Assembly: GCF_024763615.1 (NCBI RefSeq) | Contig: NC_077223.1 | Location: forward strand, 8,866,001 to 8,930,000 | Direction: 5' to 3' | Source: Phlebotomus papatasi | Lineage: Eukaryota; Arthropoda; Insecta; Diptera; Psychodidae | DNA length: 64,000 nt | Shown: in pieces, positions 10,901 to 20,978 of the stretch | Layout of the letters: every line of letters begins with the position of its first letter | Numbering within the stretch: the stretch's first letter is position 1 | Position numbers and translations under genes: made by a program | The notes under the pieces: generated by a model | What the model saw: the letters and a program-made list of their open reading frames with translations, nothing else | Told to the model about the DNA's origin: nothing | Database searches by the model: none

Positions 10901-13900
10901 ATCCTCATTCAACGCACACCAATTCACCCAAAAGTGCCACAAAGAACAAGCACTTCAACGCTGTGGGGTATGTTTTTATGTTAGAAGGATTGCAGACCAT
11001 TACTGTGTTATCCAAGGGCATGACATTTCCTATGTTTCTCATATGTTTCTAGCGAGCTGAAAAAAACTTTTGAGTTTATTAGCTGTTTTCTGTCATTGTA
11101 GAATGAATTAGCAAAAAATACTAATACAAAATAAAAGCCAATTTAATAACGAAGATGCAACCGAAAACCCTAAATTGGAAACCTACGTAGTTTTGAAGAT
11201 ATCTTGTGAACTATGTACGAAAACAGGGAAAAAAATATACTAAAACCGGTCGCATTTTTCAGAGCTAATGTCACCCCCCTGGTGTTATCACACTTGCACA
11301 TTAAAATTTTAATATGATTCACATTAATTGTCGCTGGTGAGAGTCCAAATGTGTAATTTGTGTGTTTGAATCATTTTATATTCAAAATTTGATCTATTTG
11401 TTGATAAAAAGGTGGACTTGGCCCGCAAAATTTGATATAAATTGATTTATAGCATTAATGCGAAAAATTAATGCGATTTTCTCTTTAATATTTTAATGTG
11501 AAAAATATTTATGCTTTAGGTAAATTTAAACTTATTTTTGCAGCCCAAGTCCACTTCTTTATCAATAAATAGAAAAACCCCAAATATTAAGTGACTCAAA
11601 GACACAAATAACATATTTGGACGCTCAAAAGCGACAATTAATGTGAATCACATTAAATTTTTAATGTGCAAGTATGATAACGCCGTTAGGCCCTTAACTA
11701 GATTTTTTTTTAAATGTTATCTACTCGAAAAAAAAATTGTCTTGTCAAAAGGAGGTCTACTTTATATGAAAAATGACAAAAGGTTGCTAAATCATCTTTC
11801 TTTTGGAGTCTAACGGGAAACTTTATGCTCTCAATTCGTCAGGTATTCGTCAGAAGGATATTCCTCTTTCAAATTAAAAGAATCTGGTTTTTCTCCATTC
11901 TCCAAAATGTTTGTAAAAGAACAAAAAACGCTTGTAAAGTAATAATGTTGCAAACAATGTTTGTGAAAAAAGTACAAACTTTTACTAACTTCTCTGTGAG
12001 TTATACGATTTACGAACATTTTGCAAGTACCTAGTAGGAATTCACAAATATTAACGAATAAAATTAATCTCCTTTTGACAAAACATCCAGTTGGTGCACT
12101 GATTTAGCCAGGGGCATGACATTTCCTATGTTTCCCATATGTTTCTAGCGCGCCGAAAAAACCTTCGAGTTTATTAGCTGTTTTCTGTCATTGTAAAATG
12201 AATTAGCAAAAAATACTAATACAAAATGAAAGCCAATTTAATAACGAAGAGGCAACCGAAAACCCCAAATTGGTAACCTACGTAGTTTTGGAGATATCTC
12301 GTGAAATGTGTACGAAAACAGGGAAAAAATTACACTAAAACCGGTCGCATTTTTCAGAGATAATGTCACCCCCCTGGATTTAGCAACGCTCTATGGCTAA
12401 AGCATAGGATATTAGCCATTTTCGCTCTGAGCTCCACATTTAAAAATAGGTGAAAAATGCCAAATTCAAAGGTGCCCTACTTCTCCCTATTGCACTGAAT
12501 TATTGGCGATTTGGAAAAGAAACTTTACAAAAAGCTTTTGAGGCTTTTAAAGGGAGCATTTCTAATGGAATTTTTGATAAATTTCCTGGCATTTTTTTCA
12601 AGCAAAAGTCTTTTTGGGGTCTTTAGCAACCTTTCAGCTCACAAAACCCACCAGGCTCATCAAGATTAGGTTTAAATAAGGTTTTTAATCAAATAAGAAT
12701 ATTTTTCTTTATCATAAAGTTTCCAAAATTTTGATTCGATTGGGCTTACAAATATTTCTCTTTTTGTCTTTACAAATAATTTAAGATCATTAAAAACGAT
12801 GTGCAAATGGATTAATGGTGAATTTTAAACTGAAAATTTGTAGAAAACTACCAAGGGAATTTTCAAAGGAAAATCCTTTGAAAGAAGAAGTTTATGAGCT
12901 ATCCGATCCGGTTTGCGGAATTTTCGTTTTATTCATTTTGTTTTTTTCCAGATTATCTTTGGAATCTTTGTCTTCGATAATCTTTGTTTTTTGGAAACTT
13001 GTCTTTTATATGTATGAAAGACAAAATTTCCAAAGACAAAGTCAAAGTATCCAAAAACAAAGATTACCGAAGACAAAGATTCTAAAGACAAACTGGGAAA
13101 AAGAAAGGAGTAAAAAACAAAAAGGAAAAAACGAAGATTCCCGATCCCATCCGATTCACTCAAAATCATCAAAATCGGATTCTAGACAGACTTACGGCTT
13201 AAGGTGAGAGACGGCTTAGTGGAAAATTGAAGGGAATGTAACCTAATCAATCATTATTAGGTGAGATTCTTAACAATCTCACCTACTATAATCCTAACAA
13301 AATTTCATGTCGTCCGATCGAGCTCAAACTTGGCCAAAACGTGTTTCAGCACTTCCTGATCACGAATATATATGTGGCTAATTTACGTTCCCGGCCGGCC
13401 GGCCGCTCTTTGGAGCTTAATAGCTCCTAAACTAAAAAAGATATCGACTTGCGGTTTTCGGCAAAGGTTATATATCGGGTGAAAATTGCAACTTGGTGCA
13501 TTGACCCCCCACCCCCCACCCCTCCTTCCGCCATTTTGAATACCCCCTTTTTTGTTTTCTCAATAGCTCCGCCCCTATGGCATTGAGCGGGCTCAAATTT
13601 TAGAATGTTATAGCTGGGCCTTAGGGCTTTCCATCAATACCAAACTTAAGGTCCCCCGACCCCCCTGACCCGAGCTATAAGGGTCCAAAAAAATTTCATA
13701 AAATGGCCATAACTCCGGTTCTAATTGTCAGAATTTAAAAAGTGAGGGCTTTTTGGAAAGCTCTCGTGAAATGCCACTTCCCCTTCTAACATCGCAAGTT
13801 CATAAAACCACCGCTAGGGTCGCTATTATTAAAAAGAAAATTTTTAAATCTTATAAGTTAAATAACTCAAAAATTCCATTGTGCATTGGGCTGAAATTTT

Positions 13901-16900
13901 AGTATGTTGTAGCCGTTGATTATACCTATCAAACAAAAAAAAACCTTAAGTCGATCTAAAACCCCTGACCCGAGCTATAAGGGGTCAAAGTTCGAACATT
14001 GACCGGCCTCTATCTCCGGTTCTAATTAACATAGCGGCCTAAATTTTACCTTTTTGGTTTCGTCTCAATGAGCACTTTCAGATGGAAGTTCAAAAAGTCA
14101 CCACAGGTGGCGCTGTGATAGCGTCAAAATTCATCGAAATTCAAAGTCACTTTTCTCAAAAACGGCATTGTGCAAGTTAATGAAATTTTAGTATGTTGTA
14201 GTCCAGTCTAGGACGTTTCCAAAATGGTGCGTATGTGCGCTGTGGTTAAAACAGAACCGGAGATATGAGGGGTCAAAGTTCACAAAATTCAAAAAATCAT
14301 ATCTCCGGTTTTATGTGACCGATTTTGATGAATGAGGGCTTAAACGAAAGATCTCACCAAATGCTACAACTTTCTAGAATATTTGAACTTCGTGGGACCA
14401 ACACCAGGGGCGCCACAGTCGAAAAACCATTTTCAATATCACATAACCTCAATTATCTCGACTGTCGCTGAACCGATTTTGATGATTACTTCAACATAAT
14501 TGTAGAGCACATTTGTCTCTACATTTCGTTCATACATCATTTTCCACTCAGACTACGCTATCACTCCGATTTTGCCGTTTAAGTGTGAAAAAATTGATTT
14601 TTCCCATAATAACGCTTTGAAACCACTCAGATGCCAATTTGACTGCCTCTACTCGACCAAGACACTTAAAATAGGGTTTTAAATGGAAAGTCCCACAAAA
14701 TACAACAATTCTTTGATGTAGTTGAAGTTCAACGAATAACTACTTGGGGCACTCTGGATGAAAAGACGAGTTAAGAAACAAAAAACCTCGATTATCTTGA
14801 CTTCTCAGTAATCGATGAGATCATGTTCTATGGGAAAATTATAGAGTACATTCTGGTCTACATTTCACCCATATAACACTTTTCTGTCAGTTCATCCAAA
14901 TTCTTGATATTTTGGTTTAAATACAAAATTTGTATAATTTCACGAATTTGATTCAAGATAACTGAATGGCGTCTCCCAACTTCAGCTCCAAATCGAATTT
15001 GCATGCACTCCGAGTTAGCTCACGTTAAGAATCTCACCTACATAAGCCGGTTAGGATTATCTGTCCTTTTTGATTAAATTACGTCGAGCGGTCTATCGGC
15101 TTAAGCCGTAGCTCTGTCCAACACGCAACGTTTTAAGTGTTTTTGGTCGAAGAACGTTTCTTTATACGGGCTTCAGACCTAAGGCTTAGCCATATGGCTT
15201 AACTTCTCTAATTTCTTCTTAATCAAGAGTTTTTAGAAAATTATCATTTAAGATTGGTCAACATGGGCAAGTGATCCATTAAATTTTGGAAAACCAATTA
15301 AATTGGTTGCTATTTTGAATTTCGGGACTATCGAGAACTGGGCTAAACCTTAGGTCTGAAGCCGGCCTTAGGGAAATTGTTCTCAAGCTTAATGTAATTT
15401 CTTCCTAATGCCGGCTTCAGACCAGAGGTTTAGCCCAGTTCCCGAAAATCTTAATAACAAGCAATTTTATTGATTTTTCGAAATGTAATGAATCATTTGT
15501 CCTTAATATTCAATTCTAAACAACTATTTCCTAAAAAATCATGCTTGATGAGGAATTAGAGGAGTTAAGCCAGATAGCCTTAGGTCTGAAGCCCGTATAA
15601 GGTACCTAAATCACAAGCTGCACACAAAAACGTTCTCACACTGGAACGCGTTTTGTACCTCTGTCTAAACTTAAAATCATCAAAATCGGTGTTGAAGTAG
15701 ATCAAAAGAGAAGATTATTCTTCCTTAAACGAACAGTCCCTAAATCTATTTTTTTCCAAAATAGTTTTTTAATAAGCTTAAGTTCATATATATTGGATTA
15801 AAATTGGATTTTTGCGTTTTTTCGAGAAAAGTCTTGTTCTTTTCGTTTGAAAAACGTTTTTTTTAGGGATTACTAATTAAAATATACAAACTAACACGAT
15901 TTCCAATTTATTTGTCACTCTCTTTCTTAAATCCTGGCTGCGAAAAATTAATTTTTGTCTGCCTATGATCCAAACGATTTGAGATATCGACTTTCAGTTT
16001 TTGATGACCCCCTCAAAAAGTCCATTTTTCGATAGAATTTTTGTATTGGATTTTTTTCTCGTTTCAATTTTATTTAATTACTTTTGAGACAATTTATGAA
16101 CCAGTTAAGGTAAAGTGCCCTCAAGTCGACCGGTTCCTCAATTCGACCGGTAGAGTTATTATTCAATTTATTTATATTTGCACTAATATTTGGCATATGA
16201 TCTAACATTAATAGGTCAATTATTCCATAAATAAATACGAATCAGTGACAATTTCATAGAAATTTACCATCAAACAGTCAGAAATTGGCCCAACGGTCGA
16301 CTCGAGGGTACTTTACCTTATAATTAATTTCGTGAAAAGACGATAACATTCAAAAGCAATCTCAAAAAATGTCTGCATAATCCTGAAACTCATAAATGTT
16401 TAAAATTTGAAAGTATAATTTTTCATGAGTTTCACAACAATTTTTAAATTGTTTTTCATTTATTATCTTTTAATCCTTTTAGGTATGAAAATCATTTAGT
16501 TGACACACTTGAGAAGGATATCCTGCAGCGCAATCCGAATGTTCAGTGGAGTGATGTGGCAGGATTGAATGAGGCTAAGACAATCCTCCAGGAGGCTGTT
16601 GTCCTTCCTGTTCTCATGCCGGACTTTTTTAAGGGTATCCGTCGTCCATGGAGGGTGAGTTTTTGTAGTTGTAGAAGTTCTTTCCTCTTCCTAGCCAAGC
16701 ACTGAGAAGTGCCAATTGCAGGGAATTCTGATGGTTGGTCCACCGGGAACGGGAAAGACAATGCTGGCCAAAGCAGTGGCCACGGAATGTGGCACAACTT
16801 TCTTCAATGTCTCTTCTAGTACCTTAACATCCAAGTATCGTGGAGAGAGTGAGAAGATGGTGAGACTCTTGTTTGAGATGGCTCGTTTCCATGCTCCCAG

Positions 16901-17459
16901 CACAATCTTCATCGATGAGATTGATTCTCTGTGTGCTGCCAGGGGCAATGACTCGGAACACGAGGCCAGTCGTCGGTTCAAGGCGGAACTTCTCATTCAG
17001 ATGGATGGTCTCAATGCCTCCAGCAACGACGAGAAGATAATCATGGTTCTGGCAGCTACAAATCATCCCTGGGACATTGATGAGGCATTCCGAAGGCGCT
17101 TCGAGAAGCGCATTTTCATCGGATTGCCCAATGAGGAGACTCGCTCAGCTCTTCTCAAGCTCTGCCTTAAGGGAGTCAATGTTTCAGGGAATTTGGATAC
17201 TAATGCCATTTCTGATCAACTGAAGGGATTCACTGGGTCAGACATTAGCAATATCTGTCGTGATGCTGCAATGATGACCATCCGACGCAAGATTACGGGC
17301 TGTTCTCCAAGTCAGATTCGCCAAATCCGACGGGAAGAGGTTGATCAGCCCATCACAACCCAGGATTTCCGTGATGCCATGGCAAGGACGCGCAAATCCG
17401 TGTCTGTGAGCGATGTAGCACGTTTCGAGAAGTGGATGGATGAGTTTGGATCGTGCTGA
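4908..17459 (+). CDS. Katanin p60 catalytic subunit (microtubule-severing AAA ATPase)
   Basis: Joined exons: 4908-5041, 9656-9957, 10553-10967, 16483-16654, 16722-17459. All junctions are GT..AG and every phase matches (2, 1, 2, 0), giving 586 residues. Katanin p60 forms ATP-driven hexamers that pull on tubulin tails and sever microtubules. The last two exons encode the whole AAA module: a conserved linker ending GIRRPW, Walker A GPPGTGKT (347-354), pore loop KYRGE (379-383), Walker B TIFIDEIDSL (402-411), the Arg-finger block RRRFEKR (465-471), and a Vps4-type C-terminal helix ending EFGSC, the typical A1/AL1-class ending. The first ~280 residues are Pro/Ser/Lys-rich and low in complexity (a run of six Pro near residue 50), and I see no N-terminal MIT domain. 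The ATPase exons are certain. The small first exon (starting MMRNVSNSNPSLER) rests on frame, donor and phase only. Kat60 versus kat-60L1 orthology is undecided. Confidence 0.85.
5181..5447 (+). other. GC-richer open stretch in katanin intron 1, possible alternative exon
   Basis: An ATG-initiated frame of 88 codons begins MSGRKQSIRRESVH and includes a Pro-rich patch. Base composition is less AT-rich than the surrounding intron, and the start is preceded by GAGGGTA. No downstream splice donor clearly links it to the next katanin exon. It may be an alternative first exon or chance. Confidence 0.2.
5750..7599. mobile_element. GATC-rich inverted-repeat element, non-autonomous
   Basis: The ends are imperfect inverted repeats: CATTGGTAAAAA on the left and the complement of CACTGGTAAAAA on the right. 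Both are followed inward by several GATC-containing motifs (such as GATCCATTCATT and GATCATTT types). The 1.85-kb interior is AT-rich and non-coding. A TA-flanked MITE (6557-6785) sits inside it. I could not find a clear target duplication, so the exact borders are tentative. Confidence 0.35.
6557..6785. mobile_element. TA-flanked MITE, 229 bp
   Basis: The terminal inverted repeat begins GGGTGAAAGGAACGTCT on the left and ends with its near-complement on the right. TA lies directly outside both ends (6555-6556 and 6786-6787). TA duplication with short inverted ends points to the Tc1/mariner superfamily. There is no coding capacity. Confidence 0.6.
7610..7970 (-). repeat. Degenerate GGTTCCC minisatellite
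   Basis: Many degenerate tandem units of roughly 20-25 bases are built around GGTTCCC and GGGTTCCC on the plus strand. They create a spurious open frame on the minus strand (7508-7936). The strong strand asymmetry (G/T on one strand, C/A on the other) is typical of an old minisatellite. It lies in katanin intron 1. Confidence 0.6.
7971..8420. other. AT-rich intron sequence with a distant ~250-bp repeat copy
   Basis: No gene is visible. The segment 8185-8405 resembles the tandem units at 44917-46110. It shares a phrase about TTTTTCAAGGTCAAA, then GATGTTTGGGTT, a GGCCTTGGAATTC-type block and ATTATGAATCGATAA, in the same order. Confidence 0.4.
8421..9057. mobile_element. TA-flanked MITE with internal CACAACTAAT repeats
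   Basis: Left end CACTCTTAGAAAA and right end TTTTTCAAAGTG are inverted matches. TA lies outside both ends (8419-8420 and 9058-9059). The interior has more than six degenerate copies of a TCACAACTAAT-like motif in a quasi-tandem arrangement and no coding frame. Confidence 0.5.
9150..9413 (-). mobile_element. tRNA-derived SINE
   Basis: On the minus strand the head (9413 down to about 9345) looks like a decayed tRNA. An A-box-like AGTCAAGTGGTAGAGC folds as a D arm (GAGT..ACTC), and a B-box-like TGTTCGAATCC follows at the usual distance. An unrelated ~170-base body follows and ends in an AT-rich ATTAATATTATATAAA tail near 9150. The anticodon stem is mispaired, so this is a retroposon and not a working tRNA gene. 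It lies in katanin intron 1. Confidence 0.55.
11003..11684. mobile_element. Long-inverted-repeat MITE interrupted by a hAT MITE
   Basis: Outer arms of about 85 bp are inverted matches: TGTTATCACACTTGCACATT on the left, and the complement of CGTTATCATACTTGCACATT on the right. Further shared blocks (GATTCACATTAATTGTCGCT) run inward. The left arm is split by the hAT-like MITE at 11013-11281. Half of a related element also occurs inside both arms of the foldback transposon (about 27300-27420 and 29560-29640). Confidence 0.55.
11013..11281. mobile_element. hAT-like MITE, copy 1 (269 bp)
   Basis: The ends are CAAGGGCATGACATT and AATGTCACCCCCCTG (inverted match). A perfect 8-bp target duplication GTGTTATC lies outside (11005-11012 and 11282-11289). 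CAGGG-type ends with an 8-bp duplication define the hAT superfamily. The copy at 12109 is nearly identical along its length. It lies in katanin intron 3. Confidence 0.8.
11825..12055. repeat. Dispersed TTTGTAAA/TTTACGAACATT repeat
   Basis: An AT-rich segment rich in ACAAACATTGTTTG-, TTGTAAAAGAAC- and TTTACGAACATT-like phrases. The same phrases recur at about 22880-22985 and 57110-57490 in either orientation, so this is a dispersed repeat family. Its borders are unclear and it has no coding role. Confidence 0.4.
12109..12376. mobile_element. hAT-like MITE, copy 2 (268 bp)
   Basis: Starts CAGGGGCATGACATT and ends AATGTCACCCCCCTG. A perfect 8-bp duplication GATTTAGC flanks it (12101-12108 and 12377-12384). 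It is collinear with the copy at 11013, with few differences, which suggests fairly recent activity of this family. Confidence 0.8.
12905..13165. repeat. Hairpin-type palindromic repeat
   Basis: An almost uninterrupted palindrome centred near 13020. Blocks such as AATCTTTGTCTTCG, GATAATCTTTG and GGAAACTTGTCTTT are mirrored as complements on the other side. Flanks carry CCGATCCGGTTT and the complement-like GATCCCATCCGA. The single-stranded form would be one long hairpin. Open frames on both strands here are a by-product. Confidence 0.65.
13258..15040 (+). mobile_element. Modular transposon, copy 1 (TAGGTGAGATTCTTAAC ends)
   Basis: The 1.8-kb element has 17-bp terminal inverted repeats reading TAGGTGAGATTCTTAAC. 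The interior is non-coding but shows quasi-periodic ~300-bp modules. Each carries a TCTCCGGTTCTAATT-like phrase, a GAGGGCTT..GAAAG phrase and a GGTGGCGCT/GGGGCGCCAC-like phrase. The latter falls near 13811, 14105, 14406 and 14745. It sits within a Harbinger-like MITE remnant (13180-13257 and 15041-15070). A second copy is at 49624-53967, and further fragments are at 21188 and 22320-22580. Confidence 0.6.
15163..15602. mobile_element. Four-fold palindromic MITE
   Basis: Outer inverted repeats of ~50 bp start TATACGGGCTTCAGACCTAA. An inner inverted pair near 15340-15440 repeats the CTTCAGACC/GGTCTGAAG core. The core therefore occurs four times in alternating orientation within 440 bp, giving two nested hairpins. 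No coding capacity. It lies in katanin intron 3. Confidence 0.6.
16108..16318. mobile_element. TA-flanked MITE, 211 bp
   Basis: Ends AGGTAAAGTGCCCTCAAGTC and the complement-like GACTCGAGGGTACTTTACCT, with TA on both sides (16106-16107 and 16319-16320). Tc1/mariner-like. It sits about 165 bp before a katanin splice acceptor without disturbing it. Confidence 0.65.
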
Positions 17460-18509
17460 AATCTTTCCAGTATGACAAACATATTTTCGTAAGATATTTC
17501 ATGATTGTCTGGAAGTTTTCTGCAGCCGGAAAGCATTGCAGAGCAACCGAACGTGGCAGTTGATTTGAAATTGTATGGGACTAGGTCTTCTTGCAAGCGA
17601 GAAAGCCTAGCACACATAAATCAAAAGAACCTTCCTATTGTCAATTTGCCACGTTCTGTAGATGCAATGAAAGGAAATCCAGATATTTGGCACAAGTTCC
17701 AACATCTCCTGATATCGTTCCCAATTTTTTAATGTCCCTGTGTTCTATACTCAACTTAAGAAAATATTTATAAAAATATATCTATGCAACGTACTTCAAT
17801 TCTTAAACCAAGTCTCATTCTATTTTTTTTTGGAATTGAGCATTTACAAAAAAATATTTGTAAAGTAATTTGTTTTTGCGAGGTAATTTTTAATGTTTTA
17901 ATTTAGGTTCATTTCTGAGATAACAACTCCATTGCCTCTGTTGGAATATTCCCAGCTGTGTCTCGACTAAAATAGGAAGTCGTCTAAAAAAGTGATTAAC
18001 CGATATAGCTGATGATAATTACGTGAAAATGAAGAGAAAATAGGAAACATCCTGTATATTAAACTTGCCTTACCTAAAGGTTTTACAATAACGTTGTAGG
18101 AAATTTCGGAAAAAATATTTAGTAAACTTTCTCTAACCAAAAGATATTGCTTATAATTCTTTTGAATATAATTCTATCATTTCTGCATTTTTAATTAGCA
18201 TCAAAAAGAGCATAAAAACCGGAGGATTTTGATTCGAAACCTCCATTTCGAGATAAAAGTCCACCTCTGAGCTTTAGCCCGATGCAATCTTACCTGTTTC
18301 GGCGCACAAAAATTCCTTTTTCTAAAGCTCCGGGTATTTTCAAATATTCTGACATTTTCAAACGATATAAAATCTGCATTTTTTTTTGTTTTTTCGAAAT
18401 TTATATTTCTTTCTTTCGTAAAATATCTCGTATCGCAGTGTTTGTTTTTAAGTGAATGATGAATTATTTAGTTATACGGCTTCATTTTGATTTAATGCCC
18501 TAATATCCT
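17460..18509. other. Katanin 3' untranslated region and AT-rich spacer
   Basis: The sequence just after the stop is less AT-rich to about 17740 and is probably 3' UTR. A cluster of TATAAA-like elements near 17770 may serve as a non-canonical poly(A) signal. Beyond ~17800 I see only AT-rich spacer. Confidence 0.35.
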
Positions 18510-19372
18510 CTTTGGCGTCTTCTATACGGGGGGATTTCGAAATGAACCCTACTGTGCTATGCACCAGTGAGTCTCGGGAAATCTCCCCTAGTGGTACATT
18601 CCTGAGATAAATTTTCTCCACCCTTTGTTATAAATTCTCCAAGTGTGCTCTAACTAAAATAAATAGTCTGGAAGGCTTTCTATTTTATTTCGAAACGTTT
18701 CGAAATAAATCTATCTATCTATCTAAAGTTAATATTTAAGTCTGGTGACGAACACTTAATCTATATCAAAACCGTTCTAGCGCAGGATTTTATGCCAATA
18801 TTGTTGCTAAATTAAGAAAATATCGTACATTTTTATTTATTTTATAAATCAACTTTATTCATATACGTAAGGGTCTCTAAGTTCCTAGAAATTAGTTGAA
18901 TATTACTTTTCAGCTGACAAATTCCATAACTACACAGTACACAAGCGACCATATTCTTATGAAGATTAACGATACATTCAGAAGAGTGATCGATACCGTG
19001 TCCCTATTTCACCAGCTTTTCGAGTCTTGATAATTTTGAAAATAGTTCACGAGAGAAACATCTCTTGAAAAACAAAAAGAAATTATTTAAAACCGTTTTA
19101 AATATCAAAATATTCGAACATAAATAAATGGAGCTTTCGAAGAGGGAGATTTTAAGCGCTAAAAGATAGGCAAAAATGCACCGATCCAAACGGAACTTTC
19201 GAAGATGGAGATTTGGTACGCCGGAAGATATGCAAAAATTTTGGATCAAAATCACCCCGTATGAATGCCCCGTTTTTGGCTTTTCAAATAGATCTTCGAA
19301 TTTTTCAAATTCTATTTGTGAATGGTAGGAGTGTGATATATTTCTAAACTCCCCGTATAGAGGACGCTAAAG
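18510..19372. mobile_element. Inverted-repeat element with TCTATACGGGG ends
   Basis: Left end CTTTGGCGTCTTCTATACGG and right end, read on the other strand, CTTTAGCGTCCTCTATACGG match at all but two positions. The interior holds a short (TCTA)n run near 18710 and a ~68-bp direct duplication (19130-19250, around CTTTCGAAGA-GGAGATTT). No target duplication is clear and there is no coding frame. Confidence 0.45.
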
Positions 19373-20596
19373 GGTTCAATTAAATTTTTCACTTGAATTT
19401 CCTGTTAATAATACACAATTTTACAAAGTTTTGAAATAAAACAGAAAGTTATAGTGATTTTCCATTTCAGCCTAGACACACTTGGAGTATTATAACAGAT
19501 GGGATACATTTTGAATTATTTGCGCGAGTCCTTAATAGCATAAAATATTTTCGAAAATGTGAGATTTTTAGAATCTACTGTTATTTGATCATAAAAAAAT
19601 AAGCAAAGCAATGTGAAAAAATAAATACATTTCAGATATCAAATTACTTTATCACATTTTTTTAATTTAAAATTTCTGTTAATGAAATACTTTACAGAAT
19701 GCTTATAAATAAAATGAAACATTTGCTATGGGTTTCTATTTTAGCCAAGACACCTTTGGGAGGATTATAATTGGTTTGTAGGCGGATTATATCACAGCAC
19801 AGAACCATTCGCGGAGATTTTCTAAGATTTACAGTTTCGGAAAACCTTCGTTTAAAGGAACCCTTGAGGATTTAATTATGTTTGGTAGAATTTTAGTTAT
19901 GATCATTTAAGTATAAAAGAACTACAGGTGCAAAAGCAAATTACTGGCAAAACCTTAAGCCTTTCTGTAAATGATTGGACTTAACTCGATTGGATGATCG
20001 TTTGAGAAGAGTCACCGTTGCATAGAATAATTATTATGTAATTGTGAAAATTTTAAGGCACACAATAAAGGAAAATATTTGTTCCTCAGTCATCAAATAA
20101 AAAGCTTAAGATTTCTATGTCACATATTTTGATTCAAATAAAGCCCATTTTGAACAAGTTATTCCACCTTCTCTCGTAAAACTCCCATGCCCCAACATCG
20201 TGAAAAGTTTTCCTTATAGGAAATTGCTTTTTTCCATGTTCTCTCTATATACCAACTTTCCGATGAGAGATAAGCAGGAGAGGGATTAAAGAAAAGTCCA
20301 AATGTTGTATTTTTTCTTCACTTTTATTAACGCAAAACAATCCCTAAATACAAGAAAAATTGTTCCACTAGACAAATATCTAAAAATTGTCACCTTTCCT
20401 TGAGACCTTTATCAATGTGTACATTTATTATTTTCTGCAATTTTTCCAAAAAAAAACAAGAATTTTTCTTCCGTAGACACAGTTACTATATCAAAGAAAG
20501 CACCAAAAATTCTCAGTTTAAACACCGGATTGTTTTTGCAGACTCATTTTTTTTTAATAATTTACTTCTTGGCTAATCTCCTTTTCCATCAGCATC
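19373..20596. other. AT-rich spacer without visible gene
   Basis: A short phrase reading TTTTAGCCAAGACACC or TTTCAGCCTAGACACAC recurs near 19470 and 19740. It resembles a motif repeated in the ends of the foldback element (GTGTCTTGGCTAAAA on the other strand). Otherwise nothing recognisable. Confidence 0.3.
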
Positions 20597-20824
20597 TTAA
20601 TTTTCAGGCACTTCCTCTGCAAAAACAACTTTTTCTTTTTGTGATTTTACATCAATAAAATTCGTGATTCTCAGGGTATAATGGGGTTTTCTTGTCGTTT
20701 GAGTGTTAATATCGGTGAAACATACAGAGAAAAGATTGTTTTCTATCCCCTCCAAGATAATTTCAAGGGATAATGGACTTTCTTCGACAACATCTATAAC
20801 ATTGAACACGAAATATTCTCAATT
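20597..20824 (-). CDS. Possible terminal exon, unidentified
   Basis: An open frame of about 75 codons without an ATG start encodes a non-repetitive, amphipathic sequence (phrases SPLSLEIILEGIENN and HYTLRITNFIDV) and ends EEVPEN before TAA. Composition is protein-like rather than low-complexity. A weak AG acceptor (ATTGAG) precedes it. It lies downstream of jagunal on the same strand, so it may be an exon of a further gene or simply chance. I do not recognise it. Confidence 0.2.
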
Positions 20825-20978
20825 AAACAATTCCTAAAGGATGAACATTTTGCCTCTTTGTGAGACACACTTCCTTGTCATTTATGCTTTTATTTTTTTT
20901 CTATTTTATTATTTCTTTCTTGCTATATCTCTGTCGAGAGGAACGTGTGTTGGATAGTCGTCTAAGTCGCTGAGCATT

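Noticed and set aside
12815..13207. 130-codon frame with a matching frame on the other strand
   Set aside because: Both come from the hairpin repeat at 12905-13165; composition is low-complexity.
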